Part shown: one piece after another, positions 30,381 through 37,666 of the stretch
Numbering within the stretch: the first letter of the stretch is position 1
Layout: each line of letters begins with the position of its first letter
Assembly (NCBI GenBank): GCA_044450465.1
Contig: JBIOJB010000016.1
Span: forward strand, 1 to 37,666
DNA length: 37,666 nucleotides
Direction of reading: 5' to 3'
DNA from: JBIOJB01 sp044450465
GTDB lineage: Bacteria > Chloroflexota > Dormibacteria > Dormibacterales > Dormibacteraceae
Translations under genes and position numbers: made by a program
Notes under the pieces: generated by a model
Databases searched by the model: none
What the model saw: only the letters and a program-made list of their open reading frames with translations
What the model was told of the DNA's origin: nothing

Positions 30381-33300
30381 TCGGGCGGGGCGCCTCCAAA
30401 CGGGCACACCGCGGCGTGAGGACAGCCGCCGAACCGGGTCACGCAGGTTCCGGCGAGCTCGCGTGGCGCCGGCTCGAAATGGCCCTTGCGAATGCCGTCG
30501 ATCGCCTGCAGGACGACTGTCTTGCCCCGCTCGAGGTCCTCCGCCGCAAGCGGCTTCTCGCGGTATTCCTTCAGGCCGGCCGGGCGTCCAACGCTGAAGA
30601 TGTCCTGGCGCATGCCTCCCCAGACCCAATCCTTCGGGTACCACAGCGAAAGGAAGCGCGGACGGAACCCGAGTGGCTTGCCTTCTTCGTCGACGCCTGA
30701 ACGGCACGCGTAGTAGTAGAGGGCCAGCTGGACGTCGTACAGCTCAGGACCGAAATACGCCTCGTATGCATAGCGCATCGGTTTGCCAGACCCGGTCTTG
30801 TAATCGACCACCTCGACCTCGCCGTCACCCACGTCGTTGACCCGGTCGATCTTGCCGACGATCAGCGCGCCCTCGAGCTCCAGCCGGAACCGGCGCTCGA
30901 TCGCCAGCGTGCCGAGGCGGCGAATCACCTGCATGCCAGTGACGAAACGGATGTAGTTGCCCAGCAGCGACCGGACCTGCATCTCCTCGCGCTTCCGGTC
31001 GAGCACGCCCTCCATCCGAGACAGGTATCCACCGAGGTGACGCTGAAGCGCAGCTTCAAGCCACTCCCTCTGCTGTTCGGACTCGAGCGGCCGCCACTCG
31101 GCTTCCTGCGCGTGGAAATCCTCGAGCACCTCATGGAGGAAGCCGCCGCGTTCCATCGCGACCGACCGGGGCTCCTCGATCAATCCCGGATGGTGGTTGT
31201 ACCAGTAGAGGCGCGGGCACTTGAGATAGTCGTTGAGCGTCGTGGGGCTGAAGTGGTCGATCTCGACGGACTCGGGGTTCCGGCCGTCGCCGTACGGCTC
31301 GTACGGCTCTCCAGAATCCCTGCCGGTGAGAAAGCCGGGGTCCAGGCCGAGTCTCGCAGCACGGCTGATCGACGATTCGGTGAGAGCGCCCGGGAGAGAG
31401 GCGAGGATGACCTCCGCCTCTCGAGCGAGGAGCACGTCAGAGGGTTCGAGGCGGGCCGAAGCTCTGGTGAGCTCGCGGACCTCGGCCTGCGGCGCCGCCA
31501 GCTCCAGAAAAGCGGACGGCCCCGCCTGGCGCAGGTATGAGTCGGCGAACGTGAGGTAGAGCCGGCGCCGTGCCCGAGTCATGGCGACGAAGGCAAGCCG
31601 CGCCTCCTCCGCCAGGTGTCCGTCGGGATCCGACGGCCACGAGGGCATGAAGCCAACCTTGAACGCCTCCAGCCAGGCGCGATCGTCTGCGTCGAGGAGC
31701 GGATGCGGGCGAGCGGCAAGCGGGAACAGCCCATGCGCGAAGCCCGAGCAGAAGACGATCTCGAACTCGAGGCCCTTGGCCTGATGGACGGTCATCACCT
31801 GAACCGCATCGCGGGTCCCCGAGGCGGCTTCCGCGTCGTCCGCCGCGCCGGCGATGATCGTCTCCAGCGAACCCGTCATGTCTTCGAGCCGCGGCTTGAC
31901 CCCGTGGATTCGCTCGTGGACCACCTCAAAGGCCTGCAGGCCCTCGATGGCTGAACGCAGGTCCGCGATCGACTCAGCCCGCTGGTCGGGTGGCATGTCG
32001 AGGTCGAGCATGCGGCGCAGCGCCCCGTCTTCCACGAGAACCGAATAGGCGAGGCTCGCGATCGGCAGCTTCGCCGCGCGCGACTCCAGGTTGTGACGGG
32101 CGCGCATCGCGCCGTGAAGGCTGTCCAGCTCCGCCTCCGTCAGATAAGGGAGGTAATCCGGCGGCACGGGCTCTTCGGTTGGCGCGGCGTCGCCCCAGGG
32201 CAGCGGGTAGCGCTGCGGATCGCGAAAGGCCAGCACGTACATCAATCGTCTGACCACGCGCAGGAGCGGGCGGCTCCTCTCACGCCCGTGCGCCCGGAGC
32301 CGGCTCACTGTATGGGCCCCGACTCCGCCGAGGCTCGAGGACAGCGCGCCTTCGAACGCTGCCGAATCGTCGGGACGCCGGAGCGATTCCAGGTAGCCGA
32401 TGAGAAATCGAACGACCTCATTGCGTACCGTGGCCGCCGACCCTCTGACCTCGTATGGGAGACCCAACGCCCGCAGTGCCTCCTCGAACGGCGCGCCCAA
32501 AGACGTGGTGCTGCGCAGCACGATGGCGAAATCGCTGAGTTGCAGACCCGGCTGCTCCACCAGCAGCCGCTTGATCTCGCGCGCGCAAGCGAACGCCTCG
32601 TCGACGGGATCTGCCTCCCGCAGCTGAACGATGGCTGGAGCCGCTGACTCGCTGGATGCATGCAGGGCGCGCGCCTCCCGGCCTGGCTGTGTGGCGGCGA
32701 GCAGACGCTCACCCGCGTCAAGCGCCTGCTGAGAGGAGCGTCGGCATTCGTCGAGCCGGACCACGGGCGCTCCGTAGGCGACGCCGAAGTCCTGGCTCAA
32801 AAGGCGCGGCACCGTGCCTCGAAATCCGTAGATGGATTGGTCGGGATCCCCAACCACCACTAGGTGTGGTCGCTTCTCAGGAGGGGCGATGAGCTTAAGC
32901 AGGAGGAACTGTGCCGGGTCCACGTCCTGGAACTCGTCGACGAGCACGAGCGAGAACTTCGACTGCATGAGGGCCTGGACCCGCGTGTTTGACTGAAGCA
33001 GCTCCACGGCGCCCGCGATCAGGTCCCGGAAGTCCACCATCCGGCCTTCCTGCAGCCTTCGCTGATAAACCTGGTATGCGGCGGCGAGCGACCTCAGGCG
33101 TTCGCTGCCCGTCGCCTCGGCCGCCAGCAATAGCGGCGGCGGATAGACAAGGTTCTGCTTCATCAACGCGACGAAGGCGAGCAGATCGCGCGCGAACGTG
33201 TCAGATCTGCGCACGCCGTCGAGCTGGCCGAGCGCCGCCGGATCTAATTCCGCGAGGACGCTGCGCATGACCAGCCATTCCTGGAAGCCGTTGAGCTGCA

Positions 33301-33583
33301 GTCGCTCGCGATTCGGGGCGTGCTCGCGGAGCAGGCGGGCGCAGAAGCTGTGGAAGGTCGAGATCCAGGCTTCCCCATAGTCGTCGTTCAGCCGCTCGTC
33401 GATCCTCCGGCCGATCTCCGCCGCGGCGCCGCTGGAGAAGGTGAGGACCAGGATCTCGTGGCGACCCGCGACGCCTTCACGCACCGCCTGCTCGTACAGG
33501 TCGACGAGCGCATGCGTCTTCCCGGTGCCCGGGCCGGCAAGCACGCGAAGTGGTCCGTCTATTTGATGAATGTCGAGATGCAC
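30377..33583 (-). CDS. UvrD-type helicase with C-terminal RecB nuclease (AdnA-like)
   Basis: A 1068-residue superfamily 1A helicase. The Walker A GPGTGKT is within the first 25 residues, LVDEFQDVDP is motif II, VVGDPDQSIYGFRG is motif III, TVHQAKGLEFEIVFC and FVAMTRARRRLYLTF are motifs V and VI. The nuclease part has VGKIDRV and EVVDYKTGSGKPM, with Cys in YLKCPRLYW and Cx6Cx5C (CVTRFGGCPHAAVC) as a probable iron-sulfur site. Having motor plus nuclease in both neighbouring subunits is the AdnAB arrangement of mycobacteria, unlike RecBCD or AddAB. GTG at 33583, 7 bases after the stop of the upstream gene, is preferred over a TTG at 33634 that would lie inside that gene. Confidence 0.88.
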   Translation of the reverse strand: MHLDIHQIDGPLRVLAGPGTGKTHALVDLYEQAVREGVAGRHEILVLTFSSGAAAEIGRRIDERLNDDYGEAWISTFHSFCARLLREHAPNRERLQLNGFQEWLVMRSVLAELDPAALGQLDGVRRSDTFARDLLAFVALMKQNLVYPPPLLLAAEATGSERLRSLAAAYQVYQRRLQEGRMVDFRDLIAGAVELLQSNTRVQALMQSKFSLVLVDEFQDVDPAQFLLLKLIAPPEKRPHLVVVGDPDQSIYGFRGTVPRLLSQDFGVAYGAPVVRLDECRRSSQQALDAGERLLAATQPGREARALHASSESAAPAIVQLREADPVDEAFACAREIKRLLVEQPGLQLSDFAIVLRSTTSLGAPFEEALRALGLPYEVRGSAATVRNEVVRFLIGYLESLRRPDDSAAFEGALSSSLGGVGAHTVSRLRAHGRERSRPLLRVVRRLMYVLAFRDPQRYPLPWGDAAPTEEPVPPDYLPYLTEAELDSLHGAMRARHNLESRAAKLPIASLAYSVLVEDGALRRMLDLDMPPDQRAESIADLRSAIEGLQAFEVVHERIHGVKPRLEDMTGSLETIIAGAADDAEAASGTRDAVQVMTVHQAKGLEFEIVFCSGFAHGLFPLAARPHPLLDADDRAWLEAFKVGFMPSWPSDPDGHLAEEARLAFVAMTRARRRLYLTFADSYLRQAGPSAFLELAAPQAEVRELTRASARLEPSDVLLAREAEVILASLPGALTESSISRAARLGLDPGFLTGRDSGEPYEPYGDGRNPESVEIDHFSPTTLNDYLKCPRLYWYNHHPGLIEEPRSVAMERGGFLHEVLEDFHAQEAEWRPLESEQQREWLEAALQRHLGGYLSRMEGVLDRKREEMQVRSLLGNYIRFVTGMQVIRRLGTLAIERRFRLELEGALIVGKIDRVNDVGDGEVEVVDYKTGSGKPMRYAYEAYFGPELYDVQLALYYYACRSGVDEEGKPLGFRPRFLSLWYPKDWVWGGMRQDIFSVGRPAGLKEYREKPLAAEDLERGKTVVLQAIDGIRKGHFEPAPRELAGTCVTRFGGCPHAAVCPFGGAPPE

Positions 33584-33590
33584 AGTCTTC

Positions 33591-34733
33591 TTATGTGGCG
33601 CGGGCTTCCTGATTATGCGGGCGTCCGTCTCCAAAGGTCAGCCCGACCCGTGAAGCCCATGCCGTTGCGGCAAGGCCGAGAAGCAGGGCCAACTCGAGGA
33701 CCGGCCAGCGATTCAACTGGGCTCCGACGGGAGTGAGCAGCACAAATGGAGACGCGGCCAGCCAGCCGAGGGCGATGGGCGCCCGCCAGCGGGCGGTTTC
33801 GCGCGAATCCCACACCAGGAAGACGGCGGCGGTCAAAACGCACAGGTCGGAAGCGTGCAGGTACGGCGAGACGACCAGCGCGCCCACCGCCCCGAGCGCC
33901 AGGACCAGGCGCGCATCGTCGCGGAGGCGGTATGCGGTGACGAGCACCGCCACCACGATCACGCCTCGAAGCAGCACCAGAGGCCATCCCGCAACCCCGA
34001 ATGCGCCATGAAGCGTGACGTAGTCGGCGCCCCTGGGCAGAGAGGTGACGAGCTGGTCCGCGTATGCGGACATCCCGGACGCGCCGACCGACACCAGCGC
34101 GACCACAGCGATGATCGCCGAGGCCGCGAGCCACGTCGCGAACATCCGATAGCGTCCTGCGGCAAGCACCACCAGCGGCACGAGGATCGCAGTGTTGGGT
34201 TTGAGCAGGATCACCGTCAGGGCGAGCCCGGCAGCGACGTCCCGACGGTCTTGTCCTAAGCGGGAGGCAACGAGAAGGCCCGCCGCCACCAGCGGAACGA
34301 CCTGGCCCAGATCGATGGCGTGCACCACCCACCAAGGCGACAGCGCGCCGGCCACGGCCAGCCACCTGTTCAAGCCATGGGCTGAGCTCGCCCACGTGAA
34401 CGCGAGGGCGAAGAGGGCGAGGACGCAGACCGCCCAGATGGCGTAGGCGGCGTTGAAGGGCAGCGGCGCCAGGAGGGCCGCGAGCCAGGCCACCGGCGGC
34501 GGACTGAGGTAGGGCTGGGCCGAGAGGTTGGAGGCGAGCCGCCGCTGCTCAGCGGCCACCAGGGTCTGATCGTAAATGTGCGACCACCCGTTCTGGAGGC
34601 CAACCCGAGCCGCCGCCAGGTACGTGTGGAAGTCGATGCCGATCGCGTCGTGTCGATGGAGCACATCGACGCTGAGCGCCACGAGCGCAACCGCGAGACC
34701 CACCCACGACAGGCGCCGCCAGGCCGAACTCAC
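33591..34733 (-). CDS. GT87-family (DUF2029) polyprenyl-linked mannosyltransferase-like membrane protein
   Basis: A 380-residue membrane protein with about ten helices. The first loop has GIDFHTYLAAARVGL and IYDQ, and PYLSPPPVAWLAALLAPLP and LKPNTAILVPLVVLAAGRYR are typical of the DUF2029/GT87 group, which in actinobacteria use polyprenyl-phosphate mannose on the outer face of the membrane. The Asp in the first loop is the likely catalytic residue. GTG at 34733 has TAACGT with a 6-base gap. Divergent from another membrane glycosyltransferase 38 bases away. Its stop lies 7 bases before the helicase start, so it may lead that operon. Confidence 0.75.
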   Translation of the reverse strand: MSSAWRRLSWVGLAVALVALSVDVLHRHDAIGIDFHTYLAAARVGLQNGWSHIYDQTLVAAEQRRLASNLSAQPYLSPPPVAWLAALLAPLPFNAAYAIWAVCVLALFALAFTWASSAHGLNRWLAVAGALSPWWVVHAIDLGQVVPLVAAGLLVASRLGQDRRDVAAGLALTVILLKPNTAILVPLVVLAAGRYRMFATWLAASAIIAVVALVSVGASGMSAYADQLVTSLPRGADYVTLHGAFGVAGWPLVLLRGVIVVAVLVTAYRLRDDARLVLALGAVGALVVSPYLHASDLCVLTAAVFLVWDSRETARWRAPIALGWLAASPFVLLTPVGAQLNRWPVLELALLLGLAATAWASRVGLTFGDGRPHNQEARAT

Positions 34734-34739
34734 CGCTCG

Positions 34740-34745
34740 ACGTTA
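34740..34745 (-). promoter_or_regulatory. -10 hexamer TAACGT for the GT87-like gene
   Basis: TAACGT lies 6 bases before the GTG at 34733 on the minus strand, with no Shine-Dalgarno. Confidence 0.45.
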
Positions 34746-34756
34746 ACCCACATCTC

Positions 34757-34762
34757 TATATT
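34757..34762 (+). promoter_or_regulatory. -10 hexamer TATATT for the GT39-like gene
   Basis: TATATT lies 8 bases before the ATG at 34771. With the minus-strand hexamer 12 bases away it forms a very compact divergent promoter in a 37-base gap. Confidence 0.5.
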
Positions 34763-34770
34763 CCCTTCGC

Positions 34771-36285
34771 ATGGCCCCGCGCGAGCTCGTGTCGCCTGCG
34801 CTGCACCGGCTGCCGCGGTTCGTATGGGCGGCTCTGGCCGGCGTCGCGATTCTTCTTGCGCACGCGCCGTCCTTCGCCCACACGCTCCTCGACGGCGACG
34901 AGGCCATCTACGGATCGATCGCCGCCCTGATGAACATGGGCGACCCGCTCTATGGCTCAGGCGGGGTGGACAACAAGCCTCCGGGAGTCTTCTGGGTGTA
35001 CGCCTTGACCTTTCGGGCCTTCGGCACGTATCAGATGACCGCGGTCCACGCCGTGGGCTTCGCCGCGCTCGCCGCAACATGCTGCTTGATCTTCCTTCTT
35101 GCTCGCAGCCTGGCCGGCACGCGCGCAGGCCTGCTCGCGAGCCTCTTCTATGGCGTTCTCACCGCGGCGGGCAATCCACGCTTGCTCGCTTCCAACACCG
35201 AGATCTTCATGATGCTGCCGCTGGTCGCTTCGGTCCTGCTGACGCTGAGGCGCCAGTGGTTCTGGTCCGGCGTCCTGATGGTGGCGGCCGGAGCCTTTCG
35301 CCAGTCGGCGGCCATCGATCTCGTCCTCAGCGGCTTCGCCATCCTCTGGTTGGAACCAAAAGGATCCCGGTGGCATGCTGCCGCCCAACTGGCCGGCGGC
35401 TTGATCGCCGGTCTGGCCGCTGGAGCGGCGGCTGTGGCGGCCACGGGTTCCCTCGGCGGTTTCTGGCGCTGGACGGTGGGCAGCCTTTACGGATACGCCT
35501 CGAACAACTGGAACCCGGGGCTCGTCTTGAGCCGAGCTCAGGACAGCCTGGTGCCCTTCGTCTTCTACATGTCCGTGTTCTGGGTCGCCGCAGTGGCATG
35601 GGCGGTCCGTTGGCGGTCACTGGATGCGCGCGAAAGGCTCATGGTGGTTTGGCTCGTGGTGGGGATGGGGGGATCACTCGCCGGAGGTCATCTCTCGTGG
35701 CATTACTTCATTCAGGCGATGGGGCCGCTCGCAGTGCTGGCGGCGATCGCCTTCGATCGCATCCACCTGAGAAGACTGGCGGTGGTCGCTGCAGCGGCGG
35801 GCATCCTGATCCCCGCAGCAGCGTGGTGGTCCTACGACATGCGGGCGGACCCCCTGACTTACGACAGCACGCCTCCGCCCCAGGACGTGGCTGTCGCCGC
35901 TTACATCCACGACCACACGGCAGCGTCAGATCGTGTCTTTGTCTGGGGAGTGTGGCCGGCGCTCTACGTCGAATCGGATCGAGTCATGGCGAGCCGCTTC
36001 CCCGGGTTCCTTCGCGGTTTCGCTCGGGGATCAGGGCTGCCGCCTGACAACTGGGACACCACGCCTGATGTCTGGCCCCTGCTCATGGCGGACCTTGCAG
36101 CCAACCCGCCGGCCCTCATAGTTGACACAGCCCCGGCCGGCTGGAGCTCATTCACGGACTACCCGATGAGCGACTATCCGGTGCTGGCGACCCTGGTCGC
36201 CGCCCGATACCACCAGGTGGCGACGATCGACGGAGTCGTCATTTACGCACGGAACGGATCTAGCCAGTTGTCGGGCGCGGCCTGA
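34771..36285 (+). CDS. GT39/PMT-like membrane glycosyltransferase
   Basis: A 504-residue protein with about eleven helices followed by a soluble C-terminal part. The first external loop has LLDGDEAIYGSIA (Asp43, Glu44), the catalytic acidic motif of ArnT/PMT-type enzymes, then VDNKPPGVFWVYAL, the second typical motif. Such enzymes move a sugar from a polyprenyl-phosphate donor to a lipid or protein. The C-terminal part (about residues 375-500, with DRVFVWGVWPALYVESDR) matches the extracytoplasmic domain of such proteins. The last 26 bases overlap the convergent DsbA-family gene. Acceptor unknown. Confidence 0.8.
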   Translation: MAPRELVSPALHRLPRFVWAALAGVAILLAHAPSFAHTLLDGDEAIYGSIAALMNMGDPLYGSGGVDNKPPGVFWVYALTFRAFGTYQMTAVHAVGFAALAATCCLIFLLARSLAGTRAGLLASLFYGVLTAAGNPRLLASNTEIFMMLPLVASVLLTLRRQWFWSGVLMVAAGAFRQSAAIDLVLSGFAILWLEPKGSRWHAAAQLAGGLIAGLAAGAAAVAATGSLGGFWRWTVGSLYGYASNNWNPGLVLSRAQDSLVPFVFYMSVFWVAAVAWAVRWRSLDARERLMVVWLVVGMGGSLAGGHLSWHYFIQAMGPLAVLAAIAFDRIHLRRLAVVAAAAGILIPAAAWWSYDMRADPLTYDSTPPPQDVAVAAYIHDHTAASDRVFVWGVWPALYVESDRVMASRFPGFLRGFARGSGLPPDNWDTTPDVWPLLMADLAANPPALIVDTAPAGWSSFTDYPMSDYPVLATLVAARYHQVATIDGVVIYARNGSSQLSGAA

Positions 36286-36886
36286 CCGGGCGCTTGATCT
36301 CGCGGATCCTCGGCTCGCCTGCGACGATCGACATGACGCGATCGAAGAGCGCGGGGGCATCCGGCCCGTCGACCGCGGCCGCAAGACGCACGTAAGCCGC
36401 CGCGCCGTCGGGGAGAACGATCGTCGGCGTTCCGAACACGCCGTGTTGCTCCACTCCCGCGCGGTGATCGCGAGCGAGCGCGTCCAGGATGGTTGGATCG
36501 TCCAGGTCGGCCCGAAACCTCGCCATGTCAAGGCCGAACTTCGACGCGATCGACTCGACGACTGGGATGGCGTCGAGATCCAAGCCGTCTCGATGCCTGG
36601 CATTGAGCAGGGCGAAGTGGAGGTCTTTGAATCGACCCTGGCGGCGAGCGGCCTCGGCCGCCTGGAACCCCAGACGTCCTGCCACTCGCACGTTGGCCGG
36701 CGCGCCCCACACGGTCCACCCGTCATCCTTGGAGTTCACCTGCGTCAGCGAGAAGTAGCGCCAGCCGACCTGCGGCGGGTGTGCTGACGACGATGCGATC
36801 GCGGTGAGCAAGACCGAGAGGCGATAGACGTATGGACACTGATAGTCATAGAAGACGTCGAACTCGATGAGCTCAGGTTCTGCCAT
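36260..36886 (-). CDS. DsbA-family oxidoreductase-like protein (FrnE/HCCA type)
   Basis: A 208-residue thioredoxin-fold protein. The N-terminal FDVFYDYQCPYVY holds a single Cys17 in a CPYV motif instead of the redox CxxC, as in the 2-hydroxychromene-2-carboxylate isomerase branch. GVFGTPTIVLPDG carries the conserved cis-Pro. The insert of helices between (residues about 70-150) is typical. There is no signal peptide, so it is cytoplasmic. It may bind glutathione-like or mycothiol-like thiols or be an isomerase; a disulfide exchange role is unlikely with one Cys. Convergent overlap of 26 bases with the glycosyltransferase. Confidence 0.85.
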   Translation of the reverse strand: MAEPELIEFDVFYDYQCPYVYRLSVLLTAIASSSAHPPQVGWRYFSLTQVNSKDDGWTVWGAPANVRVAGRLGFQAAEAARRQGRFKDLHFALLNARHRDGLDLDAIPVVESIASKFGLDMARFRADLDDPTILDALARDHRAGVEQHGVFGTPTIVLPDGAAAYVRLAAAVDGPDAPALFDRVMSIVAGEPRIREIKRPVRPRPTTG

Positions 36887-36908
36887 TCATCCAACTCGAA
36901 CGCGCGTT

Positions 36909-37499
36909 GTGCTCACGCGTATTCCCGACAGCTGGGCATGGATGCGGCCCGACCTGGCCGTCCGGCTCCTTCCGTTCGCGGCCGCGTACGCCGCGGCCTG
37001 GGTGGTCACATCACGCGCCGGGTGGCTTGGATTCGGTTTTGGCCGGCTCGGCGCCCAGCTCACGTTCGCGGCGATTGCGACGCCCGTTGCGTTCGCAGCC
37101 GCGGTTGCGGTTCAGCTCTGGCTCACTCGGCGCCGAGGAAGCCTCGCGGTGCCGGCCGGCTCCGGGGACGCATGGTTCCAGACGGCCTTCTACTGCATTA
37201 ACGGGCCGCTCGAGGAAGCATTCTTCCGAGGCCTTATGCAGGGCGGTCTTGGGGTTCTGTGGAGCGCGCCCGCGGGATTTGCTATCGCTACCGTGACCTA
37301 TGTGCTCTATCACCGCCTGGGTCGGTGGAGCTGGCCTGACACCCTGGCCACGACGATGATCGGAGCGCCGCTCGGGTTGGCGTTCTGGCTGCTTCCTGGA
37401 CCGCCGTCGCTGCTCGGCGTCTCGATCCCTCACATCGCGGCCACGTGCGGGTTCCTCGGGCCCGGCCCCTACCTGCTGAAGAGGCTGCGCCTCCTGTGA
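36909..37499 (+). CDS. CPBP-family intramembrane metalloprotease
   Basis: A membrane protein of about 196 residues with six hydrophobic segments. It carries the three CPBP motifs: LEEAFFRG (Glu102, Glu103, Arg107), a helix with YVLYHRL (His135) and SIPHIAATCG (His175). The family (Abi/CAAX-like) cleaves prenylated or other membrane substrates, and some members confer bacteriocin immunity. The start is uncertain: GTG at 36909 is the first after the divergent neighbour's start, ATG at 36942 is an alternative, and neither has a clear ribosome site or -10. Divergent from the DsbA-family gene by 22 bases. Confidence 0.75.
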   Translation: MLTRIPDSWAWMRPDLAVRLLPFAAAYAAAWVVTSRAGWLGFGFGRLGAQLTFAAIATPVAFAAAVAVQLWLTRRRGSLAVPAGSGDAWFQTAFYCINGPLEEAFFRGLMQGGLGVLWSAPAGFAIATVTYVLYHRLGRWSWPDTLATTMIGAPLGLAFWLLPGPPSLLGVSIPHIAATCGFLGPGPYLLKRLRLL

Positions 37500-37522
37500 C
37501 GCGTCTCGAGCCGTGCAGCGGC

Positions 37523-37542
37523 CGGATTCAGTCGCGGCTGTC
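37523..37542. repeat. Degraded copy of the GGCCGGA hairpin
   Basis: GCGGCCGGATTCAGTCGCGG resembles the dispersed stem GGCCGGA-TTCAT-TCCGGCC with a damaged right arm. It lies in the 70-base gap after the CPBP gene; nothing else is seen in that gap except the next gene's -10. Confidence 0.4.
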
Positions 37543-37557
37543 GCTTCCTGGTCAGGC

Positions 37558-37563
37558 TTATCT
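37558..37563 (+). promoter_or_regulatory. Possible -10 hexamer TTATCT before the last gene
   Basis: TTATCT lies 6 bases before the ATG at 37570; it fits the spacing of the other leaderless starts but not the TANNNT pattern exactly. Confidence 0.3.
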
Positions 37564-37569
37564 GCTCCG

Positions 37570-37666
37570 ATGATTCAGCTCGACCGACAGCAGAAGCAAA
37601 CCCTGGTGTGGGCCGGACTGGCCGTAGTCCTGTCGTCCTTCGGCGGCTCGATCCTAATCCTGGCCC
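37570..37666 (+). CDS. Start of a membrane protein, cut by the window edge
   Basis: The first 32 residues are visible. A polar start (MIQLDRQQKQTL) leads into a hydrophobic helix (VWAGLAVVLSSFGGSILILA). The pattern fits helix 1 of an MFS transporter, but too little is present to name it. The frame is open to the window end. Confidence 0.5.
   Translation, partial: MIQLDRQQKQTLVWAGLAVVLSSFGGSILILA

Noticed and set aside
29157..30419. 420-codon plus-strand open frame opposite the helicase-nuclease
   Set aside because: Shadow of the helicase; no start signal and no recognisable motifs.

Overview
This window is high-GC, gene-dense bacterial chromosome. The gene mix is typical of Actinomycetota and of soil Chloroflexota/Dormibacterota-like lineages: an LprG-like lipoprotein beside a P55-type transporter, a two-subunit UvrD-type helicase-nuclease resembling AdnAB, a LigD-type ligase and primase as separate genes, a PucR/FasR-type regulator heading a fab operon, type II fatty acid synthesis and a bactofilin. 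The sequence alone does not settle the phylum. I saw no tRNA, rRNA, CRISPR array, transposase or phage gene.

Layout. 1-3942: a RidA-like gene, a small secreted protein with a probable frameshift, and a divergent efflux locus made of a TetR regulator with an extra beta-rich domain, two copies of a palindromic operator, a 50-residue membrane protein and a DHA2-type pump. 3957-9919: a plus-strand run of PE-ligase, primase-polymerase, type II NADH dehydrogenase, LprG-like lipoprotein and P55-like MFS. 9938-13813: a methyltransferase, a bactofilin, a membrane-anchored protein, a CBS/zinc-ribbon protein, a PLP dehydratase and D-aminoacyl-tRNA deacylase (dtd). 13244-14289: repeats around dtd that carry broken pieces of dtd itself. 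14290-21640: a regulator followed by fabF-acpP-fabH-fabD-fabG-accD-accA on the minus strand. 21862-27315: a dienelactone hydrolase, a DinB-like protein, a HIT protein, an ABC exporter, a PfkB kinase, a strongly promoted small basic protein, and a DUF4031-like gene. 27318-33583: the helicase-nuclease pair. 33591-37666: two membrane glycosyltransferases, a DsbA-family protein, a CPBP protease and the start of a membrane protein.

How the genes work together. The 14-21.6 kb block covers malonyl-CoA formation (the carboxyltransferase half of acetyl-CoA carboxylase), transfer to ACP, initiation, elongation and ketoreduction; biotin carboxylase, BCCP, dehydratase and enoyl reductase must lie elsewhere. 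The LprG/P55 pair suggests export of a lipid. The helicase-nuclease and ligase/primase genes point to double-strand break processing and end joining, though no Ku gene is in the window.

The two most striking non-coding signals are these. First, thirteen genes have a TANNNT hexamer (mostly TANNCT) only 6-8 bases before the start codon and no Shine-Dalgarno sequence, which indicates leaderless mRNAs; genes inside operons instead use Shine-Dalgarno sites or stop/start overlaps. Second, the dtd locus contains 169-base tandem repeats with two copies of the dtd 5' end and one diverged copy of its 3' end, built around hairpins that also occur elsewhere in the window.
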